Positions 45,590 through 56,484 of a stretch of 64,000 bases of DNA are shown in pieces. Under the pieces are notes generated by a model. The model ran no database searches, was not told the DNA's origin, and worked only from the letters and a program-made list of their open reading frames with translations. The stretch comes from Miscanthus floridulus (Eukaryota > Streptophyta > Magnoliopsida > Poales > Poaceae). A program made the position numbers and the translations under genes. Positions within the stretch are counted from its first letter, which is position 1. Each line of letters starts with the position of its first letter. The stretch covers positions 77,191,739 through 77,255,738 of the forward strand of contig NC_089583.1 in NCBI RefSeq assembly GCF_019320115.1. The letters run 5' to 3'.

Positions 45590-48500
45590 TTAAGCATAGA
45601 ATCGTCTAAGCTTGTCGATGTGCCACGAGTTTGGTACGTCCGTGCCGTCCAGGTGAGCTAACCTGTAAGACGTTGGACGTGTGACTTCCTTGATCATGAA
45701 GGGTCCCTCCCATGGGGTTGCGAGTTTGTGGACGCCGGATTGGTTCGTCTTCCACTTCAGTACTAAGTCTCCGACCACAAAGAAACGCTCTTTAACGTTC
45801 TTGTTGTAGTACCTGCGCAAAACGGCAAGGTACTTGGCCGTGCACACGCAAGAATCGAGCCTTTTCTCCTCTGCGCTGTTGATTTCTAGCTCCCGTACTT
45901 CCTTGACCTTGCCCTCGTCGAAGTTCTCTACCCGTGCTGATCTGAAAGCTATATCTGGTGGGAGAACTGCCTCAGCGCCGTAAACCATAAAGTATGGTGA
46001 GACGCTGGTGTTACGACTGGGCTGAGTTCGGAGGCCCCAGACCATGGCTGGTAGCTCCTTGAGCCATCTGCCAGGAGCTTTATCGTTTTCTCTGTACATC
46101 CTCTTCTTTAATGCGTCCAAAATCATGCCATTTGCCCGCTCGACTTGTCCATTAGCTCTAGGGTGCGCCACCGAGACGTATTTTACAACTATGCTCCTTT
46201 CATCGCAGAAGTCCCAAAAAGCGTTCCCGGTGAACTGAGTACCCAAATCAGTAATGATGCTGTTGGGCATGCCGAAACGGTGGATGACCTGGTCGAGGAA
46301 TGTGACAGCTTTCTCTGAAGATGCCTGTACCAGAGGCATGTATTCTATCCACTTAGAAAATTTATCAATTAGCACGAAGACGCATGTAAATTTCCCAGGA
46401 GCTGGTTTGAAAGGCCCGATCATGTCCAGTCCCCAGCATGCAAAGGGCCAGGAGGCTAGAATCGTTTGGATCTCATGTGCTGGTATGTGGATTCTCTTGG
46501 AGAAGAACTGACAACCTTCACAGCGGCGGACTAGCTTCTCTGCGTCGGCCACTGCTGACGGCCAATAGAACCCTGCTCGAAAAGCCTTACCGACCAGTGT
46601 TCTTGAGGCCGCATGGTTGCCGCAGGAGCCAGAGTGGATTTGGTCTAGGAGATGCTTGCCTTCCTCTTGGGTTATACACTTCATCAAGATTTCCTCCTTA
46701 GCGTTTTTGCGCCATAACTTGCCATCGACGAGTAGATACTGCTTACTACGACGCATCAGGCGTTCATTTTCTGTTCGATCGATATAACCGCTACCGTCTG
46801 TTAAGTACTTGATGAAAGGTGTTCTCCAGTCCGGCTCATGAGTGGTCGGAAGCGGCTCGGTTGTGCTCGGCGCCGGAACCGTAGCCACTAATTGCTGGTC
46901 TGAAACTTTGTCGGTCGTTGAATCTTCGTCTTCAATGGAAGGCGTGAGCAGGTCTTGGACGAATACGCCATGTGGGATTTTGGCTCGGGATGATCCTAAC
47001 TTTGACAATGCATCGGCTGCCTGGTTCTTGTCCCGGACCACATGTATGTACTCGATGCCATAGAACCTGCCTTCCAGCTTTCTTATCGATTTGCAATATG
47101 CGTCCATCTTTTCACTGGTCGTGTCCCAGTCCTTGTTGAGTTGGTTGATGACCAGAGCCGAATCTTCGTAGACATAGAGACGTTTAACTCCAAGCTCAAC
47201 CGCAATGCGTAGACCATGCAGGCATGCTTCGTACTCGGCGGCATTATTAGATGCTGGGAAATAAATCCTGAGGACGTACTGGAGCTTTTCCTTGGATGGT
47301 GATACGAAAAGAACTCCTGCTCCCGCACCGTCAATGTTGAGAGAACCGTCGAAGTACATCGTCCAATATTCGTCGGATCCCGGAGAGGCGGGAGTGCTTA
47401 AGTCTGTCCACTCGACGATGAAATCGACGAGTGCCTGAGACTTGATTGTAGTACGGCTTGCAAATTCCAAGGAAAGGGGGCATAGCTCCATTGCCCATTT
47501 GACGATGCGCCCGTTTGCATCCTTATTGCGAATGATGTCTCCCAAAGGATACTCGGTCATGACTACCACACGATATCCGTCGAAGTAATGTCTTAACTTT
47601 CGGGATGTTATCAGTATGGCGTAGAGCAGTTTCTAAATCTGTGGGTACTTGATCTTGGATTCGTTGAGTACCTCACTAATGAAATAAATTGGCCGCTGTA
47701 CCTTATAGGCGTGGCCCGGCTCGTCGCGCTCGACCACTAGTGTAGTGGAAACCACCCGATCGGTTGCTGCAATGTAAAGTAGGAGAGTTTCGTCTTCTTT
47801 GGGGGCAGTAAGTACCGGAGGTGACATGAGGTATTGCTTTAGCTGCGTGAAGGTAGCGTCTGCTTCCTCCGACCACTCAAACTTCTCGGACGCTTTGAGC
47901 AGTTTGAAGAACGGTAGTCCTTTTTCTCCTAATCTTGATATGAAACGGCTTAGAGCAGCCATGTAGCTGGTAAGCTTCTGGACATCCTTCACCTTGTTTG
48001 GGGGCTTCATGTCTAAGACAACTTTGACTTTCTCCGGGTTAGGGCGTATGCCGTCGTAACTGACGACGTTGCCGAGCAATATGCCAGAAGGGACACCAAA
48101 GATGCACTTCCTTGGGTTTAATTTCCATTGGAACGTATTAAGGGCTGCGAAGGTATGTTCCAGATTGTCAACAAGGGTGTGTGCTTCCTTGGTTTTGACA
48201 ACTACATCGTCGACGTAAGCCTCGACGAGGCCGTCTTTTATCTCGTCGTTGAGGCAGGCCTGTATAGCGTGTTGGTAGGTGGCACCAGCGTTTTTGAGCC
48301 CAAACGACATAGTCGTGTAGCAGTAGGCGCCGAAAGGCGTGATGAAAGACGTCTTGATCTGGTCGTCCTTTTTGAGAGCGATCTGGTGATAACCAGAGTA
48401 GCAATCGAGAAAGGAAAGCAGCTCGCAACCAGCGGTTGAATCTATGACCTCGTCTATGCGAGGTAAACCAAAGGGGTCCTTAGGGCAGTGTTTGTTGAGA

Positions 48501-48802
48501 TCAGTGTAATCAACGCACATTCTCCATTCATTATTCTTTTTGCGTACAAGAACCGGGTTGGCTAACCATTCCGGATGATACACTTCTTTGATAAATCCGG
48601 CTGCCAAAAGCCGTGTAACTTCTACCCTAATCGCCTCCTTTTTGTCGCGAGCGAACCGCCGTAGCTTCTGCTTGATTGGTTTGGCCTTGCTGTTGACATT
48701 TAAGGAGTGCTCGATCAAGTTCCGAGGTACACCGGGCATGTCGGAAGGTTTTCATGCAAACACATCCACGTTGCCCCTCAAGAACCTGACGAGCGTGTCT
48801 TC
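45590..48802 (-). pseudogene. pol part of the Tat polyprotein: RT, RNase H, second RNase H, integrase
   Basis: Same frame as gag. RT (about 48720-48000) has MCVDYTDLNKHCPKDPF, FLDCYSGYHQI and the catalytic YVDD (LVEAYVDDVVVKT), followed by RNase H with LLLYIAATDRVVS. After a stop comes a second RNase H (YFDGSLNIDGAGAG; NNAAEYEACLHGL). The integrase has a His/Cys zinc part (HSGSCGNHAASRT ... CEGCQFF) and core WGLDMIGPF, IITDLGTQFTGNAF and NGQVERANG, then a GPF module (WEGPFMIKEV). In-frame stops are TGA at 48752-48754 and TAG at 47633-47635. All catalytic motifs are otherwise present. The protein copies RNA to DNA and inserts it. Confidence 0.9.
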
Positions 48803-51800
48803 CTATTTGGGATCCAGGTCGGCCCCGATGAGGGCCGTTTTGCTGGGATCACCCTCGACCAGCTGGATCGTCTTGTGCTCCTTGGACCTGATGTTCTTGC
48901 GTGGAGCCTCGAGCTCTGGGATCTCCAGGTGGTCGGCCGAGGTCTTCTTAGCGTCTAGCATGGTCTCGGCCATGCGAATAGAGAGGTCGTGGGCCTCTGC
49001 TATTTTGAAGCTGTCGTCCTCGCAAGTATAAGCTGCGTATACGTTGCCCCTGAGGGTTAAAACTCCTTTCTCAGTAGGCATCTTGAGCACCAGATACCTG
49101 TAATGAGGTATGGCCATGAACTTGGTGAGCGACGGTCGACCAAGAATAGCATGGTAGGTGCCGTCGAAATCAGCGACCACGAAGTTGACGTAGTCGGTGC
49201 GGAAGTGGTCCGGAGTCCCAAACTGCACAGGTAGCGTGATCTGCCCGAGAGGTGTGGAGCTCTGTCCAGGGAGAACGCCCCAGAACTGTGCCTCGTACGG
49301 CTTCAGGTCCGCCTGGGCTATTTTCAGAGCGGGCAGGCTGTTCTTGAACAGAATATCAATGGAGCTGCCGCCGTCGATCAGTACCCTGTCGAATTGAACC
49401 TTGTTGATACAAGGATCGAGGACCAGGGGAAAATGCCCTGGCTCGGGTATGGCGGCCCATTGGTCCTTCCTGCTGAAGTAGATTTCACGGTGAGACCACG
49501 GAGGAAGCCGCGGATCGGTGAGAAGGTTGTCGGTGTTTGCCACGTTCAAGCAAGCGCGGGCAAGCAGCTTGCGTTCTCGTTTGGTCTCAATGGACACCTT
49601 GCCGCCGATGATGGTGTGCACGTGATCAGTCGGCTTGACGTATTTATGACGAGGATCTGCATCGTCGTCGTCGTTGTCCTCGTTGCGCTGTTCCCCCGCG
49701 TCGTTAGGCTTGTCGGACGTATCCGGAGCCTGTTGACGCGTGTAGATAGTCTTGAAGACGCGGCAATTCTCCATGGTGTGGTTCGACTTAGGATGGAGCT
49801 GGCAGGGTCCCTTCAATGCTTTGGCGTAGTCGTCCTCGTAGTTTCGACGTCCGCTGCCCTTTTTCACAGTATTGACCTCACCGTCGTCTTCCCGAGCGCG
49901 CTTGCTCCTGTAATCGTCACGACGGTTGCGTCGCTGATTACGTTGATCACGGTGATCGTGGGAGTCATTGCGCTGGTTGCGGCGGTCAAAATTGTCGTTC
50001 CGACCACGATTGCCGCGGTAATCGTCGCGGTGTGGGGGGTGGTCGGAGCGTGGAACCCTTGCTGCTTCTTCAACGATTATCTTCTTAGCGTCGTCAGCGT
50101 CCGCATATTTCTTAGCGGTGGCCAAAAGCGCTGTGACCGATTCGGGTCTCTTCCGGAGGAGCTTGTCTCTTAGGGCGTCGTGGAAGCGGAGGCCGGTGAC
50201 AAAGGCCTCGATTGCTTCGTTGTCGGATATTGATGGGACCTTGATGCGCATTTCCGAGAAACGCCGAACGTACTCGCGTAGTGGTTCATCCTTTCGATCT
50301 CGGATCCGTTGCAGATCGTACTTGTTGCCGGGTTGTTCACAAGTAGCGATGAAGTTGTCGATGAAGGCCTGCCTGAGCTCCTGCCAAGAGTCGAAATAGT
50401 TCGCTGGCAAGCTAACCAGCCATTGGTGACCTACATGACCAACAACGACTGGGAAGTAGTTAGACATGACGTGCTCGTCAGCCATGGCTGAGCGGCACGC
50501 AGTTTCGTAGAGCATGACCCATAATTCGGGGTTTTCCTTGCCGTCGTACTTCTAAAGCTTCTCGAGCTTGAAATTCTTGGGCCATATGACTTGGCGCAGG
50601 TGTGGAGTGAACTGCTTCAGACCCGGCGGACCGTGAGCGGTGTCATACTCCATACGGCGATAGCTTTCATGGGATGCACGATCGTCGGCTCTCTGGTTGA
50701 TGCGAGCACGCAGATCACGTCCACCGAGGTGATGGCAGAGATCGTTATTGCCATCGCGGCGATCTCGATTGCCATCTGGATTAGCCCTGCGACCGTGGTT
50801 ATCACGGCGATTGTCGCGGTTATCTCGGCGGTTGTCTCCTCGAACGTCGTGGCGGTTATCCTCCCGGCGGCGGTTGTCGTCCCGACCATCATCACGACCA
50901 CCGTTTCTGCCTTGATGGTTGTCTGATGGGTCGTTATTGCGCGAGCCACGTTGGTTGAGTGGCTGTGAGCGACTTGAGTATTGACGGCTGTAGCTTGATT
51001 CGATAGAAATGGATGGAGCCCGGGCTTGGTTCATCTTTGCGGTCTGAGCCATAGCAGCCGTCAGATAAGCTTGTATGTCATCACGGACTGCTTGGGTCTC
51101 GGGAGTGTTGGGCAGCCGCTGCATTGTCGCCATGGCGACGGCTACGTTGGCGCTTGGGGTCTTGAAGACTTGTTTGTCCCCCACCCTGTCGAAAGCATTG
51201 TTGAGGTCACGTGGTCGGAGCCTTATGCATCGTGCCTCCTAGTCAGCTTCAGCTTCGATTTGCCGGCGATTAAACCGATCAATATTGCGTGCTTCGCGTG
51301 CAGTTTTTTCTTGTTCTGTTTCGCCAACTGCTGGCGGCTCGTCGTTGCTGACAACATGGATCAAATCTCCTCATCTTGGCGGGAAGGACGGAAATTGGGG
51401 GAAACCCGGGGCGTGGTCTGGTAGATCCAGATCGTATTTGACGCCTTCATCTTCGTGACGCTGAAGCTCGGTGTGGACAGATGCGTTGGATGCGATGCCG
51501 GATGAGGAGGTGGAGTCACCCTCTCGGACTGTGTGGACGGATCCTTCTTGATAATCTTCAATCCGGACCATGTTGACGATGTTGCATGGCTTTGGCCGAG
51601 ATCGGTGTATAGGACATAGATCCGAGCGGCGTCGTAGGTTGTACGCGTAGCTGGAGGCAGCGTTCCGCAGGCCGTAGGGCTGGACCTGGTGGTTCTCCGT
51701 CGGGACTTCGTACTCGCAGAGTCGGAGACCCGTCGCGAAGGCTGGCTGGCGACGAGCGGAGCGTCCCTCAGGAGTAGATACGACCACAAGATCTGTTCCA

Positions 51801-52318
51801 AGTCGTGCAGGGCGACTGGTCTGAGCTGGTCGGATAGATCTGTTGTGGGGAGATGTTACCTGCTCATTAGTTTGGCTTTGAATCGTACTTACCAGAGCTA
51901 GGGTTTCAGCGAGTTCGATGTCGACCCGATCGATGGAGTCGAGCAGGTCGGTGTCGTCGATCTGCTTTCCTCTGTAGCAGGGAAGCGGATGATGGGTTGT
52001 CGGCGTGGCTGTAAGCGTGGTCGGAGCCAGATGTACCGTGGTCGAAGCCAGATCCATCGTGGTCGGAGCCGTGTTCGCCATGGTCGGAGTCGTGCTCACC
52101 GTGGTCGGAGCCATAGCCGATGCAGGTGAAGTAGTCGTCGGCGCGGGTTGAATCCACGCCTCCTCCGCGGCCATGGCGATGGAGACGTCAGGGCCGGTGG
52201 TCCAGGTGATCTGGCCGACGGTGAACGTGAGGTCATTGGGCGTAGCCATGGAGCCGGAGATGACGACCATCTTGTTTGCTTGGAGAGCAGTACGCACACC
52301 CCCTACCTGGCGCGCCAC
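48803..52318 (-). pseudogene. gag-protease part of the Tat polyprotein
   Basis: It is read in one frame from the primer site. The first segment (52318-51371) is Thr/Pro-rich and of unknown role. The gag core, at about 50515-49900, includes WLVSLPANYFDSWQELRQAF and REYVRRFSEMRIKVPSISDN, followed by an Arg/Asp/Asn-rich stretch and a short region CQLHPKSNHTMENCR that resembles a zinc-knuckle remnant. The protease follows with the LIDGGSSIDILF active-site motif and AILGRPSLTKF. Gag forms the particle and the protease processes the polyprotein. In-frame stops are TGA at 51371-51373, TAG at 51239-51241, TAG at 50552-50554 and TAG at 48803-48805. There are no frameshifts. Confidence 0.85.
52300..52317 (-). 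other. Primer-binding site of the Tat element
   Basis: TGGCGCGCCAGGTAGGGG begins one base inside the 5' LTR on the minus strand, the position where the priming tRNA pairs. I do not assign the tRNA. Confidence 0.55.
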
Positions 52319-52791
52319 TGTCGACGAAATATGGTCGGCAGTCTACCTAGGGGTATGCCCAAGGTAGTAGATTATCGGCAGACAGATGCGCAAGCCCCAA
52401 ACAAGACGGTGACGCAAGACAGACACGAGGTTTTATCCAGGTTCGGCCGCCAAGAAGGCGTAATACCTACGTCCTGCGTCTGATTTGTATTGCTGTATGT
52501 CAATGAGAGATATTTTTTAGAGGGGTCCCCTGCCCGCCTTATATAGTCCGGGGAGCAGGGTTACAGATCTGGAAACTAATCCTAGTCAGTTACAATTGCC
52601 ATATGTGGCCGGATAAGGATTCCTATTCTAACCGACCAGGATCCTGCCTGGTCGCCAAATCCGTCTTAATTCCTTGTGCGGGACTCCGATCAGGTTAACT
52701 GAGCCGCACGTTGTCTTTCGGGTGGACTGAAACCATCGATCCGGGCCAGCCCAAGCTTAGCCGTAAGGGTATAGGGGTTAATACCCCCACA
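52319..52791 (-). repeat. 5' LTR of the Tat element
   Basis: Same length and ends as the 3' LTR. It is followed on the minus strand by internal sequence starting GTGGCGCGCCAGGTAGGGG. Confidence 0.95.
52538..52546 (-). promoter_or_regulatory. TATA box in the 5' LTR
   Basis: Minus strand reads CTATATAAGG about 230 bases before the LTR end, a usual position for the LTR promoter. No other regulatory site can be supported by eye. Confidence 0.55.
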
Positions 52792-52796
52792 CAGTT

Positions 52797-54270
52797 GCAG
52801 CGTGTCCCTGCAGCCTGTTTAGACGTGACAAAGGCGATCTCACAAGGATGGCCCGGTGTAGCGGCACCAATAAAACTTGTGCCTGACATTACATCGTCAC
52901 AGCGAGGCACATGCATGTTGTCAAAGACAAGAGTAGAAAGCGAGCCAGATTATATAATAAAATAAACAAAGTCATACTATTATTAAAGATTAATTAAAGT
53001 AACACCAGCTCATCGATTAAGATTTCATACTGATCGAGTATTGTCAAAGGGAGATGGATGGATGGATCGATCCTGCTGGGCTCTGCAAAGGCGACGGAAG
53101 GAATCGAAAGGAGGAAGAGAGGAACACGCGATCAGGCCGGCCTTGCCTTCCTGAGTCCTGATCAAGCGGAACCAAAGGCAAAGCAAAGCAGCGAGCAAAA
53201 GGGCTCCCATGTCCTTATCAACCAAGGCTTCAAGCTTTTGCTCGCCGCGCCGCAGAAAGGAGACGGATGGATCGATCGATCCCCGGCCAAGTGCATGCTG
53301 CGGCGTATGCGGCTGGCCTTTACATCATTCACAGGGCAGGGCAGGGCAGCGCGTCTGTATTGCAGTGCGCCACGATGCGTCTGTGGGAGAACTAGCTAAC
53401 CAGTTCAAGCCCTACTACCTTTATGTATAGCAACCTGTTTTACAAGAATGCCCTAATTACCTTTATGTATAGCAACCTGTTTTACAAGAATGCCCTAATT
53501 ACCTTAACTGAACCAAGTAAAATGGCATACAATTGCACATGACTATGATGAAGGCAAGTATGTAATAGATTGCAAAGAAACTTCAGAAGCCCAAAGTTCA
53601 AACTTGTGATACTTATACTGAAACTCATCACAATGGCATACAAGCAACAAGCCACAACATCTAGTGTCTAGAGGTAAACTCAACTATTTAATTCACAATA
53701 AATGCCTAAACACCATGATGGAACTCTAGTGCCAGAGTACTCCTCCTATGACAGTGGAGTATTAAATTGGAACCCTCTGTAGCATTGCAAATGTGCAGAT
53801 CCCCAAGATCAGACATAATGAAAATCCAAGATTATGCAGTAGAGGCAGCTCAGGTAAAGATTATCATATCTGAATCTAGTGCAGCTACAACTTTGCATCT
53901 GAATCAAAAAGAATATACAACTGCTACTGCTATAAACCAGGTGGGTTTATGTTTAACCCTAGAAAAGAAAGGCTGAACTAGGACTTGTTGGATTGTTGAT
54001 ATGTCAACTACTATGTGTTTAGATTAGATACCCAAGACAAATTGGCTATCAATATTGACGCAAGCTCTCTTGGGAATGAATCAGAACTTCAGAAGGCTCT
54101 CTTGGGAATGAAATTAGCACAACTCACTGAGTAGTCAGGCGTCCAATGGTTGGGGCTGAAGTCGTCGCCGGCAACCTCATAGACGTGTGCTGGTGATGTT
54201 GTGGTGCTGCCGGCGTCCCAGGTGGCGACGTGAGGCTCCGTGAAGGTCAACGTGCGAGGGCCGAGTAGAG
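52797..54270 (-). other. Harbinger sequence right of the gypsy insertion
   Basis: Mostly non-coding. It continues the sequence left of 39733, joined at CAGTT. It includes a 42-bp tandem duplication at 53417-53500 ('acctttatgtatagcaacct' twice). No gene is certain; 54089-54523 on the minus strand could hold the first ORF1 exon. Confidence 0.5.
53417..53500. repeat. Tandem duplication, 42-bp unit x2
   Basis: 'acctttatgtatagcaacct' plus 'gttttacaagaatgccctaatt' is repeated without mismatch at 53417 and 53459. Confidence 0.9.
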
Positions 54271-54735
54271 GCTGGTCGTTGGGGAACCGGCAAGGTAAGC
54301 CGCTGCCGCCACTGCCGGGAGAAGGCATCCTGCAGCTGCCGCCGCCGAGAGAAGGGCCTTCTTGTCGACGAGGCAGGTTGGCAGTGAGGGGAATCGAAGC
54401 AGATTGGCAATGAGGAGCGACGAAGGAACGACGTTTCGTGGCAGCAGCCGGACGGGGAGGCAGCGCGCCTCCGGAGAAACCCGGCGCCGCCATTTGTGGC
54501 TCCCCGCGCTGCCACAAGCCCACGCGATGCCCGCGCGATGCGCGAGCGTGGCTGCAGCCCCGCGACAGGCTCCACGCGGCGCGGTGCTCCTGGGGTGGAC
54601 GGGGGCGCTCGCGATGCCGTGCCGAGGTAGAGTCTGGGAGGGGAGGAGGCTCGCGGCTCGCGGCAGGAGCAGCACGGCGGCTCCCGAGCGGCGGCGGGGA
54701 AGACGATTCGGGGGAGGAATAGGAGGGCCTGTTTT
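54271..54735 (-). other. GC-rich block near the right end of the Harbinger element
   Basis: Overlapping frames of 130-145 codons are open on both strands, as expected of GC-rich DNA. One minus-strand frame (54523-54089) is a candidate ORF1 start. Acquired host sequence is another possibility; I recognise no domain. Confidence 0.35.
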
Positions 54736-55089
54736 CTGGGGACCCGAAACTAAATTTTGACAGCTCTCCTAAAATGGGAGCCCAAGTAGGAGCTGCATTG
54801 GAGTGGATTTTTTTTGGATCAAATCCCTAAATTTAGAATAGGGACATGTTTAGGAGGTGGGCTGGAGTTGCTCTTAGGAATCAGTATTTGGTACTGTGGC
54901 ACTTTCGTTTGTATTTGACAATTATTGTCCAATCATAGCCTAACTAGGCTCAAAAGATTCGTCTCGTAATTTACAATCAAACTGTGTAATTAGTTATTTT
55001 TTTATCTACATTTAATACTCCATGCATGTGTCCAAAGATTTGATGTGATGGAGAGAAATTGAAAAAACTTGCAATCTAAACAAGGCCTC

Positions 55090-56098
55090 GGCATCTTCTC
55101 TAACGACAAGACATAAAAAAAATTCTTTCTGCAAATGAGTTTTCATGAGAAAAGATATCTGCCTCTCAGACAACCCAAAATAGCTCTTCCGTATAGGTAC
55201 TCTGTTGGAGACTGATTTTGGGTCTCTTAGCTACCCATTTTGAATTTAGGTGTCCATATGGGTTCACGGTTGGAGACCATCTAAAACATTGTTAAACCTT
55301 GATGTGATTTTCTATTTTCAAAATGAAAGAAAAACATAAATGTTTATCCATGATTCGCAAAACAAAACCGAGCAGGAATTTCATGGATTACAATGGTGAC
55401 GTCCGTTTCAGGACGATCCTAAATAGTATGTTCAGATCTACAAACTTCAAAGCGACACCACATAAACAATAACAATCATGCTAGGTACAATTTGTGTGCT
55501 CCAGTGCAGATCCATCAGTCCGAAGTCGGGCCGCCGGTTTCTTCTTTAGCTGGTAAGCGACTGAAACTCGGTTGTACGGATTGTTCTAGGGTTCAATCTA
55601 GGATTGGACCTATTCTTTGCTGTGACTGACTCTAAAGCAATGAAATCCGAAACCCTTTGTTGTCCCTATTTCAATAGGTTGGATTGGATGATTTGTGTGC
55701 TGCGGGACGCCGGGACCCCACTAATACGACCTAACCACGCGTAGTTCGATTAGGTGCTTCAGTGCGTGCCACGCGGTTTTAAAAAGAATCAGGAGGGTCG
55801 TCCAGCCTTGGAGATATTCCCCAGCCTGCTGCGTTTGATGCATCATTTTCTGATGGTAAATTCCGAATTTGTAGTAGTATTTCTTCAAGAATTCCAATAT
55901 TCATATTTGCTTGGAAAAAATAAATCGCCGTTCATAGTTCGATAACATACATCTGCATCTTTATTGTGACTGAGTATAATTCTTTGGCGAGGACAAGGTT
56001 GATGTAACTATTTAAGATGATATATGACGCTGAGCAGACAGCTTGATGGTTTCTAGACTTGGAAACTTGGGGGTTGAATGCACAAAAATCCGCTACGG
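55090..56098. other. Unassigned stretch left of the tandem array
   Basis: No supported gene. A segment at 55771-55853 has an AG before it and GTAAAT after it, but none of its frames matches a known family. Confidence 0.4.
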
Positions 56099-56484
56099 AT
56101 TACCAGAAATGGCATTTGTTCTATAGCCATACAGAATTAAATGGTTCTTTATTTGCACGTGCAGTATTTTGTCGTCACCCACTATTGCAGTATGTTGCTC
56201 AGTAGAGCTTACAACGGCTTACACTTTAAGGATTGTATGGCCAGCTGCGTTAGCGCAACTGTCAATTTGTTAGTTTTTATTTATATAGAAAACTGTTCTG
56301 TCGTCACTACTGTTACAAGTAATCTGCAGTGCAATTATGTCAATACTAACACCCTCCTCTCCCCACACGCACATGACCGTTTCTAATTTCTTTATCTCAT
56401 GGCTTATAACAACAACAACAACAACAAAGCCTTTAAGTCCCAAACAAGTTGGGGTAGGCTAGAGTTGAAATCCAACAGAAGCAA

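Larger units (their letters stand above)
39733..52791 (-). mobile_element. Complete Ty3/gypsy LTR retrotransposon, Tat lineage, 13.1 kb
   Basis: Two 473-bp LTRs (39733-40205 and 52319-52791) differ at three sites, all transitions. The 5-bp target duplication is CAGTT at 39728-39732 and 52792-52796. The minus strand carries gag, protease, reverse transcriptase, RNase H, a second RNase H and integrase in one frame (52318 to 45590), broken by six in-frame stops. The second RNase H and the antisense gene near the 3' LTR are hallmarks of the Tat lineage (RIRE2/Grande-like elements). It is inserted in the Harbinger element. Confidence 0.92.
34272..54873 (+). mobile_element. PIF/Harbinger DNA transposon, complete, with nested LTR element
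   Basis: Termini GAGCAACTCAGCCCACC and, inverted, GGTGGGCTGGAGTTGCTC, with the TTA target duplication at 34269-34271 and 54874-54876. It carries a DDE transposase on the plus strand and a Myb/NAM-like ORF1 on the minus strand, converging on each other. Without the nested 13-kb gypsy element and its 5-bp duplication it is about 7.5 kb. The transposase looks intact, ORF1 has one in-frame stop, and its upstream part is displaced by the gypsy insertion. Confidence 0.85.
34248..55089 (+). mobile_element. GGCCTTGTTTAG-type MITE split by a 20.6-kb nested insertion
   Basis: The left piece 34248-34271 (GGGCCTTTGGTTAGATTGGGG, TTA) and the right piece 54877-55089 ('ggaatcagtatttggtactg' through 'caatctaaacaaggcct') join into one family member across the TTA target site. 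Everything from 34272 to 54873 was inserted later. The right part carries the family core words 'gtccaatcatagcctaac' and 'aactgtgtaattag'. Confidence 0.8.

Noticed and set aside
49394..50173. 259-codon plus-strand frame rich in Val and Ile
   Set aside because: Antisense shadow of the Arg/Asp/Asn-rich gag segment of the gypsy element.
55771..55853. Possible exon before the tandem array
   Set aside because: Splice-like borders are present, but no frame resembles Dicer or another family, so the link to the DCL4-like exons cannot be supported.
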